This document shows, one piece after another, positions 39,882-50,996 of a stretch of DNA of 64,000 nt. Position 1 is the stretch's first letter. The number at the start of each line of letters is the position of its first letter. The notes beneath the pieces are model-generated. The model saw nothing but the letters and a program-made list of their open reading frames with translations, made no database searches and was not told the origin of the DNA. The position numbers were made by a program, and so were the translations under genes. Source of the DNA: Podaxis mareebaensis (taxonomy: Eukaryota; Basidiomycota; Agaricomycetes; Agaricales; Agaricaceae). The DNA is taken from NCBI GenBank assembly GCA_018524725.1, contig JAEUWP010000307.1, positions 1 to 64,000 on the forward strand, written 5' to 3'.

Positions 39882-40172
39882 CAGTCGTCTCCCATATAAC
39901 CCATACCCCTTATAACCCATACTCTCATATAACCCATAGAAATTTCTTTCCACCAAGTTGGTTCGCGGGGAATTTTGACCCATAACCCATAACTCCCTCG
40001 AACCCCGTAACCCATAGGTCCTTTAGGACAAAAACCCATAACGCCGGTTACCATGTATGGCAACAACCCATGTTAGGAGTGTAACATTTCACTTTTGAAT
40101 CATACTGAGCGGCCAACAGTAATAGTACAGTAAATGAATAAAAAATTTTAACAACCAACTTTTGCTTCGACT

Positions 40173-40622
40173 ATGTCTGCTTCACTTGTTCAGACATTGG
40201 AAAAGGGTTTGCGTGTCCTCAAGCAGAAAGTACATGCACAAAAGACACCCCTTCAAGCTCGACTCGCACAGGGCAAGCAGATCTCCGAAGAAGAAGAACG
40301 TTGGCTTGACAGATGAGTTGGATGAGGAGGACATCTTTGCAGCTGTCATGGAATCATTTGCGGCACAGGAGAACAGCGAAATCAACGGCGGTGATGATGA
40401 CGACGACGATGATGACTCAGCTGATGATCTGCCTCCGCCACCCTGGACCTTCTTCAAGCGTCGGCTTTGTTGAATAGGTACCTTGCAATGACTGATCTCC
40501 CATTCTCTCGTCAAATGGAGCACAACCTTGTCTTATTTAATCGAGAGCTTCGTTTGAAACAAGTGGCTTCCTTGAAAGACACTCGCATTGATGATTACTT
40601 CACACGTAAAAGTGTTCCCTAA
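40173..40622 (+). pseudogene. Transposon-borne accessory frame, frameshifted
   Basis: It opens with ATG, and the first frame reads LVQTLEKGLRVLKQKV then QISEEEERWLD before a stop. A second frame continues with an acidic stretch (LTDELDEEDIFAAV, then a run of eight Asp), and a third frame carries LPFSRQMEHNLVLF and ends DTRIDDYFTRKSVP. The three pieces read like one protein of about 150 residues broken by two frameshifts. The terminal IDDYF resembles the hydrophobic and aromatic half of a PCNA-interacting (PIP) box but lacks its glutamine. Pogo transposases are known to bear a C-terminal PIP box. I recall proteins with this start and this end in Agaricomycete genomes. Function is not established. 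Confidence 0.55.
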
Positions 40623-40748
40623 TCACTACTCTCTTACTTCCATAGTACCTCTCTGTGGAATAGCTCCTATAGCTTCTAGATAACCATCGAGTATTTTCTC
40701 TTTAATTTCCGCAATATACTTTTTGAACTCCCTTATAAGCCATACTCT

Positions 40749-40796
40749 CTCATAACCCATAGGTCGGCCATGTCACCAAGTGCTATGGGTTATGAG
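40749..40796. repeat. 14-bp subterminal inverted repeat of the transposon
   Basis: CTCATAACCCATAG at 40,749-40,762 and its exact reverse complement at 40,783-40,796, with a 20-base spacer. The outer arm is part of the right terminal inverted repeat, so this end can fold back on itself. Confidence 0.8.
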
Positions 40797-40809
40797 GGAG
40801 ACGACTGTA

Positions 40810-41567
40810 CTCGCAGAATTCTCTTGCGCAGGACGTGCGCCACAATTTCTCGTTTCTCAGGTTATTGTCTTGGTCTTCATACACGCCAAGACCACTCTGG
40901 ACGTTTTCTATTGATGGAACGCCCGCTCTAGCCCAGGCATGCCATGGATACTCGTGCCACCACCAACTCTGAGTAGTACCTCGATCTGGTCCACGCCATC
41001 GTTTGTGGCGTCTTCGTGGAAATCAAGGGGTTCTCGGAGTGTGGTTATCCACTTAGTGCCTACATTTATCTACCTTGTTTATGGTGTTCCCTTCTGGTCC
41101 CACACCAAGATTCGGCTTGGCCCTAGCCACGTACTTCTCTTCTGCAGCTGCGCAATGATGCCATTTAGGCCCTACGTTACGTGGTATTCAAGTTGTATTT
41201 TGCTTTTTCCCAGCGTTGCGCCATCAACCTCTCAAGGTTATATTAGTACTTCTGTACTAGCGAGCGGGCAGAGCTCACATTTGGACTTGGCTGAAAATGA
41301 TCTCGATTAAGGTTTGAGTCCGTGTATTTTATCTGGGCTACCGTGCGAGTTGGCGACTGGCTTGCATGTCCTCAAGCAAAATTTCTGAAGGAGCTGGTAT
41401 GGGAAAGCATTGAGGAAGCCCACACGCTAAGTGGACCTCGTTGATCTGAAGGTGTCTTGGGACATGGGAAAGGAACCCAAATAGGGTGTATTTGGTGGAT
41501 CCTCCAGATCCAAACAATGAAAGAATACTATCAAAATTTCTGCCTGAAATGTTTGAATTTTGTGACA
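40810..41567. other. Intergenic upstream of RSA4
   Basis: No supported gene. Plus-strand fragments with protein-like character (RVYLVDPPDPNNERILSKF near 41,485) stop before or overlap the start of the next gene in another frame. They may be relics of an inserted element. Confidence 0.45.
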
Positions 41568-43506
41568 ATGGCGACCTTGCTTCCTCCTCCAAAACGCCAG
41601 AAATTATATCACGGAGTTCCAGAACCACCCAAGGAAGAACCAGTGCCTACTCCGAACATAGTTGTTCAGTTTGTATCTGAAGATGATGGGAGAGCGTTGG
41701 CCCCAGCAGTCAATATACCTGCAAATGTAACCAGAGAAGCCTTGGAGCTTCTTGTGAACAAATTATCTCCTGAGGTGGGTGCATTCCTACCTTCAATTCC
41801 CTTTCTCTAAACACGATACCTAGGATGAAGACCCAGTCCCTTTTTCCTTCCATGTGACACTTCCTGAGGATGCTAAAGGGGGTCAAAATTCTCCTGCTCG
41901 GATTGTCGTATCCAAATCCATCGAGGCGGACGTGTTGAACCATCCTTCTGGCCATTTTACACCTGAAGACGTAATTGTCGTGCATTGTTCTCCTCAAAGC
42001 GTCTTCCGTGTACGTCCCGCGACAAGATGTTCATCTACACTTTCAGGTATCATTTTGTCCCTGGAGATTGGTATCGCTAAGCTAAACGGCTCTCAGGACA
42101 TTCCTCACCAATTCTCTGCGCTTCATTTTCCCCAACTGGCAAACTTCTGGCAACTGGCTCTGGGGATACTAACGTGCGTTTATGGGATCTCAACACAGAA
42201 ACCCCCTCACACACCCTTTCTGGCCACAAAGGGTGGGTTCTGTGTGTCGAATGGGAGCCAATGGAAAGGGTATTGGCAAGTGGAGGCCATGATGGACACG
42301 CCCGACTTTGGGATCCCAAGACAGGGAAGCCGATAGGTGATGCGTTGAGGGGTCATTCGAAGTGGATCACCTCTCTCGCTTGGGAGCCTATCCACATGTA
42401 CGTCTTTCTCCCATCTTAGTGAACCGTTCCTTTTATTCTCACGACGCCAGTAATCCCTCAGCACCTCGCCTCGCATCATCATCTAAAGATGGTACTGTTC
42501 GTGTCTGGTCACTCGCAACGAGGAGAACGGAGTACACATTAGGCGGCCACACCGCAAGTGTCAACGTTGTGAAATGGGGTGGTACTGGAGGTCCATATGG
42601 AGTGTTATACACCGCTAGTAGTGATCGCACTGTGCGAATATGGGATGCAGAAAAGGTTCGCCTTCCTAGATTCCGAGTTTCTTCGCTCCTGACAACCTGT
42701 AGGGCCGTCCATTGCATACATTGAAAGATCATGCACATTGGGTGACAACCCTCGCTCTCAACACCGATTTCGTCCTCCGCACGGGTCCTTTCGACCATAC
42801 TAACAAAAGGCCTTCGTCAGATGAAGAGGGTTCGTATCTCATTTGGCCTTGCTTACTCACACTTACCCTCACATACCCAATATCACAGCCCAAAAACTGG
42901 CCAAAGCGCGCTATGATAACATTCTAAAAACAACCCCCGAAATCCTAATCTCGGGCTCAGATGATCACACACTCTTTCTCTGGTCCCCCTTCCCCTCGTC
43001 TTCCCCTTCCGCTCCAGCATCCTCGAAAAACCCAACAAAACCAGTGACAAGACTAACTGGTCATCAACGTCAAGTCTGCCATGTTGCTTTCTCACCAGAT
43101 GGTCGATGGGCTGCGAGTGCGTCATGGGATAATAGTGTTCGGTTGTGGGAGGGACGGACGGGCAAGTTTGTGGCTACGCTGCGTGGGCATGTTTGTGCCG
43201 TGTATAGATTAGCGTGGAGTGCGGATAGTCGGATGTTGATCAGTGCAAGTAAGGATAGTACGCTCAAGGTAAGCCATTCTGCGGACAACTTTCTACGTTC
43301 CGTGTTGACGATGCCTTTAGATCTGGGACTTGAAGACGTATAAGATCAAGGTAGACCTCCCTGGCCACACAGATGAGGTTTATTGTGTAGATTTCGTTGC
43401 GGATAAGGTCGTGAGCGGAGGAAGAGACAGGGTTGTCAAGATGTGCGTCTCAGTTCTTTCTCTTTCTCCGCCCTTTCTCTGACTGGTATACAGATGGAAG
43501 CATTAG
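41568..43506 (+). CDS. RSA4: Ribosome assembly protein 4 / Notchless (NLE + WD40)
   Basis: Homologue of yeast Rsa4 and animal NLE1, a nucleolar/nuclear WD40 protein of pre-60S particles. Its N-terminal NLE (UBL-like) domain is bound by the AAA ATPase Rea1/midasin to drive late remodelling of the large subunit. Eight exons: 41,568-41,774, 41,824-42,046, 42,097-42,397, 42,451-42,655, 42,703-42,829, 42,889-43,268, 43,321-43,442 and 43,494-43,506, giving 525 residues (yeast 515). The start MATLLPPPKRQK matches the family; the frame is open upstream. The NLE domain lies at about residues 27-115 (VVQFVSEDDG to VIVVHCSPQSVFRVRP). WD repeats follow: GDTNVRLWDL, GHDGHARLWDP, KDGTVRVWSL, SDRTVRIWDA, DDHTLFLWSP, WDNSVRLWEG and KDSTLKIWDL. 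The end, GRDRVVKIWKH, is encoded by a 13-nt last exon. It converges with the RhoGEF gene, the stops being 236 bp apart. Confidence 0.95.
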
Positions 43507-43742
43507 TTCTGCCCGTATCTCTAGTCCCTCTGTATAAATCATCAAAAAGACCGGATTCCGGGATAATTTCATGAAGCGAACAGTCTCTATCATGTTCATG
43601 GTATACGGATACAACTCAGAAATAGGCATACACAAGATATCAAGAAAGAAATAAAATGAAACAGAGGGACTCGAGTCCTAGACCGAAATGCCAAAACGAG
43701 AAAAGTTGGTGCATAACCAAGGTACCCAAAGAGTGTCTTAAA
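43507..43742. terminator. Convergent 3' ends of RSA4 and the RhoGEF gene
   Basis: 236 bp lie between the two stop codons. It contains no gene, so both transcripts must end and be polyadenylated here. An overlap of their 3' UTRs is likely. Confidence 0.5.
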
Positions 43743-46700
43743 TTACTCCCCAGCCTTCACCAGAAACTCGGTCAACTTTGAAACAGCATCGCCTTCATCC
43801 GTAGAAGCTCCATGACCTGTATCAGAAACGGCTCTCGGGTTCCGTCCTCCAGAAACTAACGAAAGCCGTCTCAGCCTCCCAATAACTCCACCACCGTTCA
43901 CTCCCACCCCATTTGCATTCTCACTTGCGGAAGCAGTACCTGCTCCGCCACTCCTGCTGCTACTGGTGCCGGTGACCACACTCGTGGTCTTTGCTGTGAC
44001 ATTTGTCGCATGGAGTGCAACTGCGGGCAGTGAAAACCTCTTGGATCTCCTCGCCGTGTCTTCTTTCCTTCTAGGAGATGGGCTTGGTGGTTGTGATGGT
44101 TGGTCCATAGATGGTGGCCACTGGAGCGGCGTGCCATAGCCCTCTTCTTCCGAAATTGGTGATTCTGAGTTTTCTTCAATTGCGGAGTCGATAAGGGCTG
44201 TCGGTGAGGCAGGAAAGACGGCAGACTGGCGATTGCTTTGAACCTGAAAATCTTCAAGGATCTGGTGATAACTCTTTGGGCGAGAGGGGGATTTGAGTCG
44301 GACGCGGCCGCGTTTTCCACCTTGAATTTCTCGGTCCTCCGTTCTCGGTACGCCGAAATCAGACGAACGACCAGGCTTACTGGGCTTGTGTGACCCAGAT
44401 CCAGCGAAATATCTAGATCTACCATCAACGCTTGAGGTTGAGATCCTTGCATGGGCAAGGATGGCATAGATACCCATGCGGGTAGCTTGGACAAAGATGT
44501 GACTGTGTCATTACTGGGATGGCTGGTGCCCACGCTTTGTGCAAGGAAGGATGAGGAGTTGGGGCTTGTGGGAGATTCAGGGTTCATTGGTGAGTCCACG
44601 AGTGGAAATACGGTTTCATAGCAAGCTTCACAGGCGCGAGCAGGTTTGGAGGAAGGCTCTTTGGCACTAGGGTCAGAGATGAAGAAAGTCTTTCCACAAA
44701 CAAAATTAGCGAGGGCCCTCGTCGTAATGAGAACTAATAAGATGACGTACCCGTCCAGAACAAGACGCACATACACACCTCCCACAAAGCCGACAATGGT
44801 GCCTCCTCCTTCTCCAGTTGAACGACCTCCCGCAACGCATACACGAATCCGTTTTCTCATCGGGTATCCAAATTGCCGGTACCCAATGCTCCACCTTCTT
44901 TCGTCTCTCCATCGGCTGTCTGGTCTTCTCCCTATTCTTGCCTTTACCATTTTCTCTGCCGTTTTCGGGCGCGCCGAAGTCTGTGACGTCTTTGGTACTG
45001 TATGCAGCGCGAATCGTGGCAATGCGCTCGTCTGACGGTGGGAAGGGTAGGGCTTGTAGTGAACGACGGACGTGATTGGTTGAGGAAGACGAGGTGAGAG
45101 TAGAGTTGGGGTTAATCATGTTGAGTGAAGCTAGAAGTTGCGCCTTTGCTTGCCTGATTTCCGATACCCAATCTCCTCGCGCATCTTCGGAGTCTGGTCA
45201 AAGAATCAGATGAGTGAACACCTGAATTATCAAAGAACATGTACCAGCATAGAGAACGAAGCTGCCTTCAGGACTCAAAACTTCAAACCTCCGCTCTTCT
45301 CCAGCCTCTCGTGACGAAACAACGATCACCTCCATATCGACCAACGATGATTGCCCCTTGAAAACCCATCTCTCCTCTCCTGTACTGGCAAGCCTTCTGG
45401 GGACAGGAGGCGGCTGGTGGGCTGACTTTCTCATTGGCGACGGCACAACACTTGAGTGTCTCTTAGGGGTCGAAGAACCTTCAGTATCGTCATCCGGCGC
45501 GGACTTTGACTTATTGAGCTCCGCCTCGCTCCTGCTCTTGTTCCGGACCAACCCCGGTTTAACAGGCGTCTGTGGATTCGAGCTACCGCCGTCGCCTGTT
45601 GTGCTGGCGCTCCAGCCGAGATTCCACAAGCGCTCGGACTCTTCGTTGGCAAGCCAGATCAAACAATCTGAGAACAGGAGGAACTCTCTTTCGCGGGGGG
45701 CGGAGCTACGCTCAACTTGGAGAAGGGGACCGCGCTTGAGGAGCATGCGACCAGGCTCGATGAGTGGAAACGGAAGGCCGGTAGTGGATCGTTGCAAGGT
45801 GAGCAGAGAAAGGATCTGAGCGTGGGTTTGAAGGGAGGTGTCCAAAGTTGACGTGACTACGGTGTCGTCGTCAGCAGGTAGCGAACTGTCTATTGCTAGA
45901 CTTACTTTTGGTCACGAGAGTAAGCACAGAATTCAGCTTTGCGTGTTCTGGGTCGTCTTCCTCCGTATGCTTGATGAGGTCTTTGAGAAGGAGTAAATAG
46001 CGAGGGCATCGTTGGACTATCGTCAACAGCCAGTCTCGCAATTTCAATTTCCCACAGCGGGGGTCGCACTCTTGTGTGGATATAAAAGTAGCAAATGTTT
46101 GGTTGTAACGGGGATTAGGACGATATGCAGATGGAGGCGTGATCATATCGGTTAACGTAGAGATCATTGAAGGGAATGATGTGATGAATGGATTGTAGAG
46201 GGACAGGTAGGGGAAATGTGAAAGCAAAAGAGGCGATAATGGAGGAGGAACTGATGCATGGTCTTGTCCAAGATGGTTTGTGAGTGCGGACAGGAATGAG
46301 CGGTGCAGATTCCATATGTCAACGAAATTGGAGAATATGGCGGTGAGAGATGCACGGTCCAGGAGTGGTTTAGGTGTTTCAAGCGAGGCGACGATAGGCG
46401 TAAGAAAGTTCTGCGGATATGTGAATAGAGTGACCATCGGGACGTCAGCCCACTTACGGAGTAAATAAGCTCCAGTCCACTAACATAGGTCTTTTCTGTT
46501 GCGTAAAATTCGTCGATGACTTGCTTCCGTTGCAGAGCCTTTGCATCGTCTGTGGGCTTGAGGCTGCTATTATGCCTCCCTGTGCGTCTCTTTGACGGTT
46601 CAGCGTGTATAGGTCTGCTCCTGCTGATATTTGTGAGGATGGGTTTGCTGAGGCGGATATTTCCAGGACTGCCCGTTGGGACAGCCATCCCGAGTTGCGA

Positions 46701-46952
46701 ATGCTGGTGCTCGGGAAGCGAGTCGAAGGAAGAAACACTCGCAACGGAGTTGCGATGTAGAGGGTGTGGAAAGTTGGGCAAAGATATTCGTCGAAACGGT
46801 CGTATGAGGGGTGTAGGCTGGACCGTTGGCTGCGAGGATGACTCGGAAACTGGGAAGCTCACGGTCGAGGGCCGACCGGTTTCTATTGTTCCTCAGACCA
46901 GTACCCATTCGTAGGTATTAATACACGAACCTGAGTCCGCGGGCGTAGTCAT
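43743..46952 (-). CDS. DH-PH-FYVE Rho-family guanine nucleotide exchange factor
   Basis: Probable activator of a Rho/Cdc42 GTPase at PI3P-containing membranes. Seven exons in coding order: 46,952-46,931, 46,882-46,458, 46,410-45,906, 45,856-45,245, 45,193-44,751, 44,689-44,423 and 44,375-43,743, giving 968 residues. The DH domain runs from about 122 (ALQRKQVIDEFYATEKTYV) through IVQRCPRYLLLLKDL to about 320. A PH-like domain at about 350-530 (LLKRGPLLQVE, REREFLLFSDCLIWL, ARGDWVSEI) is split by a Ser-rich insert. The FYVE finger at about 630-694 keeps WIPD, CMRCGRSF, RRRRHHCRLCG and ACEACY, the residues needed to bind PI3P. A disordered tail follows. FGD-type animal GEFs have DH-PH-FYVE-PH; Ustilago Don1 also joins FYVE and DH. 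No second PH is visible here. The last intron (44,376-44,422) is the least certain junction. Confidence 0.88.
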
Positions 46953-47557
46953 GTTTCAAAAAAATCGTGCACCATGCGGCTGAGGATTTCTTGTCCAAGC
47001 CCAGGAGGATCGATTGAAATATTGTCTGGTTTTGATGTTTCAGGTTAGTTTCTCCTCTTATTCGTGTAAACGCTAGTATACCCGCCTTTTTGTACGAGAT
47101 GTGTGGTGCTGTCAGAGTTGAATCCCCAGCGGCCTTGGGAACATACTTGAAGGAAGGATAAAGCCCCTGTAACCAAGTTATCCGCTTCTGGATCTGTCAC
47201 TGCCTCCTGAGGTCATCTATTTACCATAGCAAACAGATTACAACATGAATCACAAGGTTACGTTATCCACCCATTTCTCCAGTTCTTGGGTCTAACGTTG
47301 GTTGGTCACTTTCGAGCTGAACCAAAAGTTATCACCATCCATCAGAACAAACCGGACATCTGTCAACTCAACAATCCTTCCTGGGAGCATCATTGCCCTC
47401 CTATTCTTTTATCTGCAAATCACTCTCGCTTGGGTGCTTAGCCACATATTATATTCCAACCTCATGGCTTCGTGACGTACAAATTGGACTTGCCATTGGC
47501 GGAATTGGGAAAACACCTTGGCCTTTGACCACAACCTCATCCCACACAAGCCACTCA
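46953..47557. promoter_or_regulatory. Shared upstream region of two divergent genes
   Basis: 605 bp separate the start codons of the GEF gene (minus) and the methyltransferase gene (plus), so both promoters must lie here. I see no clear TATA box or operator-like repeat. A short upstream ATG near 47,465 (ATGGCTTCGTGA, three codons) precedes the methyltransferase start. Confidence 0.45.
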
Positions 47558-48544
47558 ATGAGCGCAAGTCCAGTACAGCAGCCTATCCAGCACCAGCAGA
47601 GGATTTATACATCGTTCCCAGGGTCGACATATCTGCTCCCCGCAGATGATTCCGAGCGGGTTCGGTGAGTTGTTACTGTTATACCTCCCAGACTTCGCCG
47701 TGTAATATGTTTGCATCCTAGATTTGATACCCAGCACAAGAGCATTACTCGAGGCTTCAACAACAAGCTTGTTCTCTCCCCTGTGACGCTTAAAGGAGGG
47801 GATAAAGTGCTTGACTCTGGCGCGGGATCTTGTACGTCTTCGGATTTCGCAGTGGCATCTCAAGTATCTTACGGCTTCATAGGTAGCTGGCTCCTCGACT
47901 TCGCCTCCACAGTGCCAGCAGATATCGAGCTTTATGCATCCGATGTCGAAACTCGCCTCTTCCCTCGCCAACCTCCAGACAATATGAAGCTCTTCAAAGC
48001 TTCTGTAACAGACCTTCCGAAGGACTGGACGGACTCTTTTCAACTGATTCACCAGCGCCTCCTCATGAGCGCTTTGACCTCACAGGAATGGCCTATTGCT
48101 ATTCGCGGGCTCTTCCGTGTCACGAAGCCTGGAGGCTGGGTCGAACTCTGTGAAGCTAGTCCGGAGCTGGACTGCCCGTCTCACCCTAACCACAAGGCCC
48201 TTAGGACGCCCGAACTCGCTTACGAAGCAAGTGACCATGTCTTGCAAACAGCCTCGTTGTTACCTCAGTGGCTACAAGATGCTGGATTCACGGACATTCA
48301 TTCCGTGGAAGGCAAATTCCCAATTGGCAAATGGGCGGGGCCACATGGGGAGCATGCTCGTGATGGTTTGATCGGCTTCTTCAAGGCTCTGAAGACGCCA
48401 ATCTTGAGCAGAGGGGGTCTAGGCTTTGCTCAGTCGGAGGAGGAATATGATGCAATCATCGACGACTTCGAACGGGTTTGCAATGAAACACCGAATACCT
48501 TCGGCAAGAATTACACTGTTTACGCTCGCAAACCTGTCAACTAG
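47558..48544 (+). CDS. LaeA/UMTA-like SAM-dependent methyltransferase
   Basis: Class I methyltransferase of the large fungal LaeA-like group. Substrate unknown; LaeA itself controls secondary metabolism and development, but most basidiomycete members are uncharacterised. Three exons, 47,558-47,664, 47,722-47,831 and 47,883-48,544, encode 292 residues. The second intron (51 nt, GTACGT..TTCATAG) is a multiple of three and lacks a stop, so it can be mistaken for coding. Removing it joins VLDSGAGS to SWLLDFA, the usual spacing for motif I. Other landmarks are VELYASDVE-like ELYASDVETRLFP (motif II acidic residue), LIHQRLL, WPIAIRGLFRVTKPGGWVEL (the post-motif strand) and a final NYTVYARKPVN. Motif I reads DSGAGSC where family members usually have a third glycine, so binding may be altered. 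It is divergent from the GEF gene and borders the CpG-free mobile-element island. Confidence 0.88.
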
Positions 48545-49051
48545 GTTCGGTGTGTACTTTTTACTCGCCATACTGTGCTGATCTGACTATCGACAACATC
48601 TCATAGTACCTGAAGTGAAGGTGTCCCAGGTTACAGTGATAACCCTGACCACCAGGTACAAATCTACCTTTGTGTACATAATGCCTTTGAGTTCACTCTA
48701 TGTTCAACATATTTTCTATACAATCAAACAGAACTTAGGTTCTTTGTATTCAATAGGGCTCTCTTCAGATGAGAATACTTTGCATGCTGCCAATATGTAC
48801 ATCTTAATTGATATTAGTGATTAGCCCTAGTCCAAGAGTTTCCTTATGCTGATGACATATACACAGCATGTAAACTGATATAGGGGTGGTAGGAAACCCC
48901 AGTCTTTCCTTACTTCCTGCCACTACATGACACAAGCTATCTGGACACCAGGAGGAAAATGCCTTGGTCAACTTCTTTGTTGACAACTAGTGTGGAGACA
49001 ACTTTGAAGCCCAGATTTTCCAAGTGCTCCCAGCTGTTATCACTTGCTATA
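48545..49051. other. Spacer between methyltransferase and first Tc1 copy
   Basis: The first tens of bases are the 3' UTR of the methyltransferase and still contain CpG. From about 48,610 the CpG-free composition begins with no recognised element. Confidence 0.5.
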
Positions 49052-49740
49052 CAGTAAGAGACAAAACCCTTCCAATGTTTCTGACTTTATAACAAATCCT
49101 TAAATAACCTCAGATAAGCATCATTATATAATACCAACTTATTGATGCTATGTGAATTGATTAATGATATTAGTGCATTGAAAGGGTTTTGTCCCCCACA
49201 ACCTTAAGGCACATTACTTTGTTGAATGCTTTCAAATAACTACAAATGAAATCATGTGACTATGGTAGCTAATGTATAAATAGATGAGCTTACTTTCTCA
49301 GTTAAAATCAACCCATTAACTTGCTGTTTTCTTATATGAAACCTCTTTCTTCTTCCCAGGTACAACACATCCTTTCCCTCTTAGACCAAGGGCATTCTGC
49401 TTCCAGAATTACTGCAACTACTTCCTGTAGCCTTAGTATCTTCTAGTATCTTCCCCAGAATCTGTTCCCATTATAGGCCAACACTCTCCAAGTTCATTGG
49501 TGGTTGTCCATACAAACTCTCTTTCTCTGATACCCAATATGCCATGTGACTTATTACTTCTGGCAAGGTTGATAATGCCTCCCAGGTCATCAAATCACTT
49601 CAGACCACACTAGGCAAACCAGTTACATCCAAAACTATTCAAAGGACTCTGAGAAGGGCTGTTGTTAAGATGGTCCTTATCACTGGTCACCTAAGCTTAA
49701 GCTAGGGGTGGCTATCTCAGTAAATGGTTCACAGACACTG
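49052..49740 (+). mobile_element. Tc1/mariner element, left copy (degenerate, 5' part)
   Basis: The end is TA followed by CAGTAAGAGACAAAACCCTT at 49,052. It matches, at roughly 70 percent by eye, the inverted end of a second copy at 56,990. An internal inverted segment (GCATTGAAAGGGTTTTGTCC near 49,172) and a TATAAATAGAT box at 49,275-49,285 follow in the same order in both copies. The transposase relic starts near 49,338: VQHILSLLDQGHSASRI is the first helix-turn-helix, then SKFIGGCPYKLS, LITSGKVDNASQVIKSL and KTIQRTLRRAVVK. Stops replace likely Arg or Gln codons. The catalytic part is missing, and the right end of this copy was not found. Confidence 0.75.
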
Positions 49741-50059
49741 GGATCTACCAAGAAGGATAACAATAAGAAGGTGGCAAGGCAAGTGTCCAGTTAGGTACAC
49801 TCAGAGGTTGAACTTTTATTAGTTGAGGGTGTGACCAATAGAAAGTTTGCTACTACACTGATTGTTAACTAACATTGAACCATAAGGTTGTGAGGAACAA
49901 CAATATTACAATTCTTAGAATATTGGAAGCTTGTGCTTCCAGTACATGAGCAGCTATTTAAGTGCTACATCTAATGTCCTAAGTGGGTAGGTATGATGAT
50001 GCTACACTAAGAGTCCAGGAGTCATAAAAAGTCATCATAATATAGGGCAGGTGTCTGGT

Positions 50060-50064
50060 ATGTA

Positions 50065-50106
<42 letters not shown>
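50060..50106. repeat. (TG)n(AG)n microsatellite
   Basis: A TGTATGTG start runs into about 17 AG units. It lies between the left Tc1 copy and the TRIM element. A T21-22 run follows at about 50,166-50,187. Confidence 0.9.
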
Positions 50107-50108
<2 letters not shown>

Positions 50109-50325
50109 TGAATTTTATTGTTGTAAATGATGACAAGTGTAAGTAGTGAAAAGGTCCAAAAAAAGTCTTTTTTTTTTTTTTTTTTTTAAAATCAAAGTCT
50201 ATTGCTGCAAATATTATCTACTACAAGAGCAGACTCTATCTATGACAAATGGGTGTATGGTAGCAGTCCCAATGGTTGAGGAAAAAAGAAACAGAGGAAA
50301 AGAAAACAGGTGCCCCAAACAACAG

Positions 50326-50509
50326 TGTAGAGGTACCTACATGGCTGCATGGGAAATTGGGAAAATCAGCATATTTAACGTACACTGGTGTAGATTACTT
50401 TCTTCAGCTTCTACCGTGATCATGTAGTTGTCTCTGCCACTAGTTGGTGTACTCCTGAGGTCGACGACGCCACCAGGCCCTCGCACCCAGTGAGCTTACT
50501 CGCTCTACA
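50326..50509 (+). repeat. TRIM 5' LTR
   Basis: 184 bp with a TGTAGAG / CTCTACA terminal inverted repeat. It differs from the 3' LTR at nine positions, all transitions, eight of them at CpG sites. Confidence 0.92.
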
Positions 50510-50910
50510 ATTGGAGCCCACTGCGAGGGGCCCAACGTCCCGACCTCACCTATACCCTGGACTTGTCAAGACAGTCCACTTCTGGTCTTTGTGACCTTCT
50601 CTCCTTGTTGGTCCTCTGCGACCTTCCTCTCATTTCTATATCCTTTCACCATTCACTCATTCAACACCATGTACATGCCAACTACCCCACCGCTGCTCCT
50701 CGACCACCACGAGCACCCCATGAGGCCACGAGCGCTATCAATCCCCAGTGGCCGCTAGCCATCAGCCACCCAATCAGATCATCATCACGCCATCACATCA
50801 CAGCACCCATTACCATTTCCTGATCGCCCATCACGACATCATTGCCTTACCTCACCCGAGACCCTGCTCACGAGCCCATCCACATATTGCATGCAAAGAC
50901 TGGACATTTG

Positions 50911-50996
50911 AATCAACTGACTGAACAACCGACTGACAGAACTGACTGAACAACCAACAACCGACTGAACAACTGACTACCAACCGACTGACTCAC
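50911..50996. repeat. ACTGA/ACCGACTGA tandem repeat inside the TRIM
   Basis: Irregular tandem copies of AACTGACTGAACAACCGACTG-like units fill the last third of the internal region. No coding meaning. Confidence 0.7.

Larger units (their letters stand above)
39882..40807 (+). mobile_element. Tc1/mariner-superfamily (pogo/Tigger-like) non-autonomous element
   Basis: A complete 926-bp element bounded by TA on both sides (39,880-39,881 and 40,808-40,809). The ends are inverted repeats: the left starts CAGTCGTCTCCC and continues to ATAACCCATA, and the right end read in reverse is CAGTCGTCTCCCTCATAACC. TA target duplications and CAGT ends are typical of the Tc1/mariner/pogo superfamily. The left subterminal region carries seven or eight direct copies of ACCCATA (39,896-40,075), probably transposase binding sites. 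No DDE transposase is present. Inside is only a broken accessory-type frame. CpG sites are retained, so this insertion is either younger than the CpG-free elements at 48.6-57.5 kb or escaped the same mutation process. Confidence 0.85.

Noticed and set aside
39890..40075. ACCCATA repeats as telomere-like DNA
   Set aside because: The repeats are irregular and lie inside inverted repeats with TA duplications, so they belong to the transposon.
40939..41310. 123-codon plus frame upstream of RSA4
   Set aside because: Hydrophobic, Ser-rich low-complexity translation without a family or splice partner.
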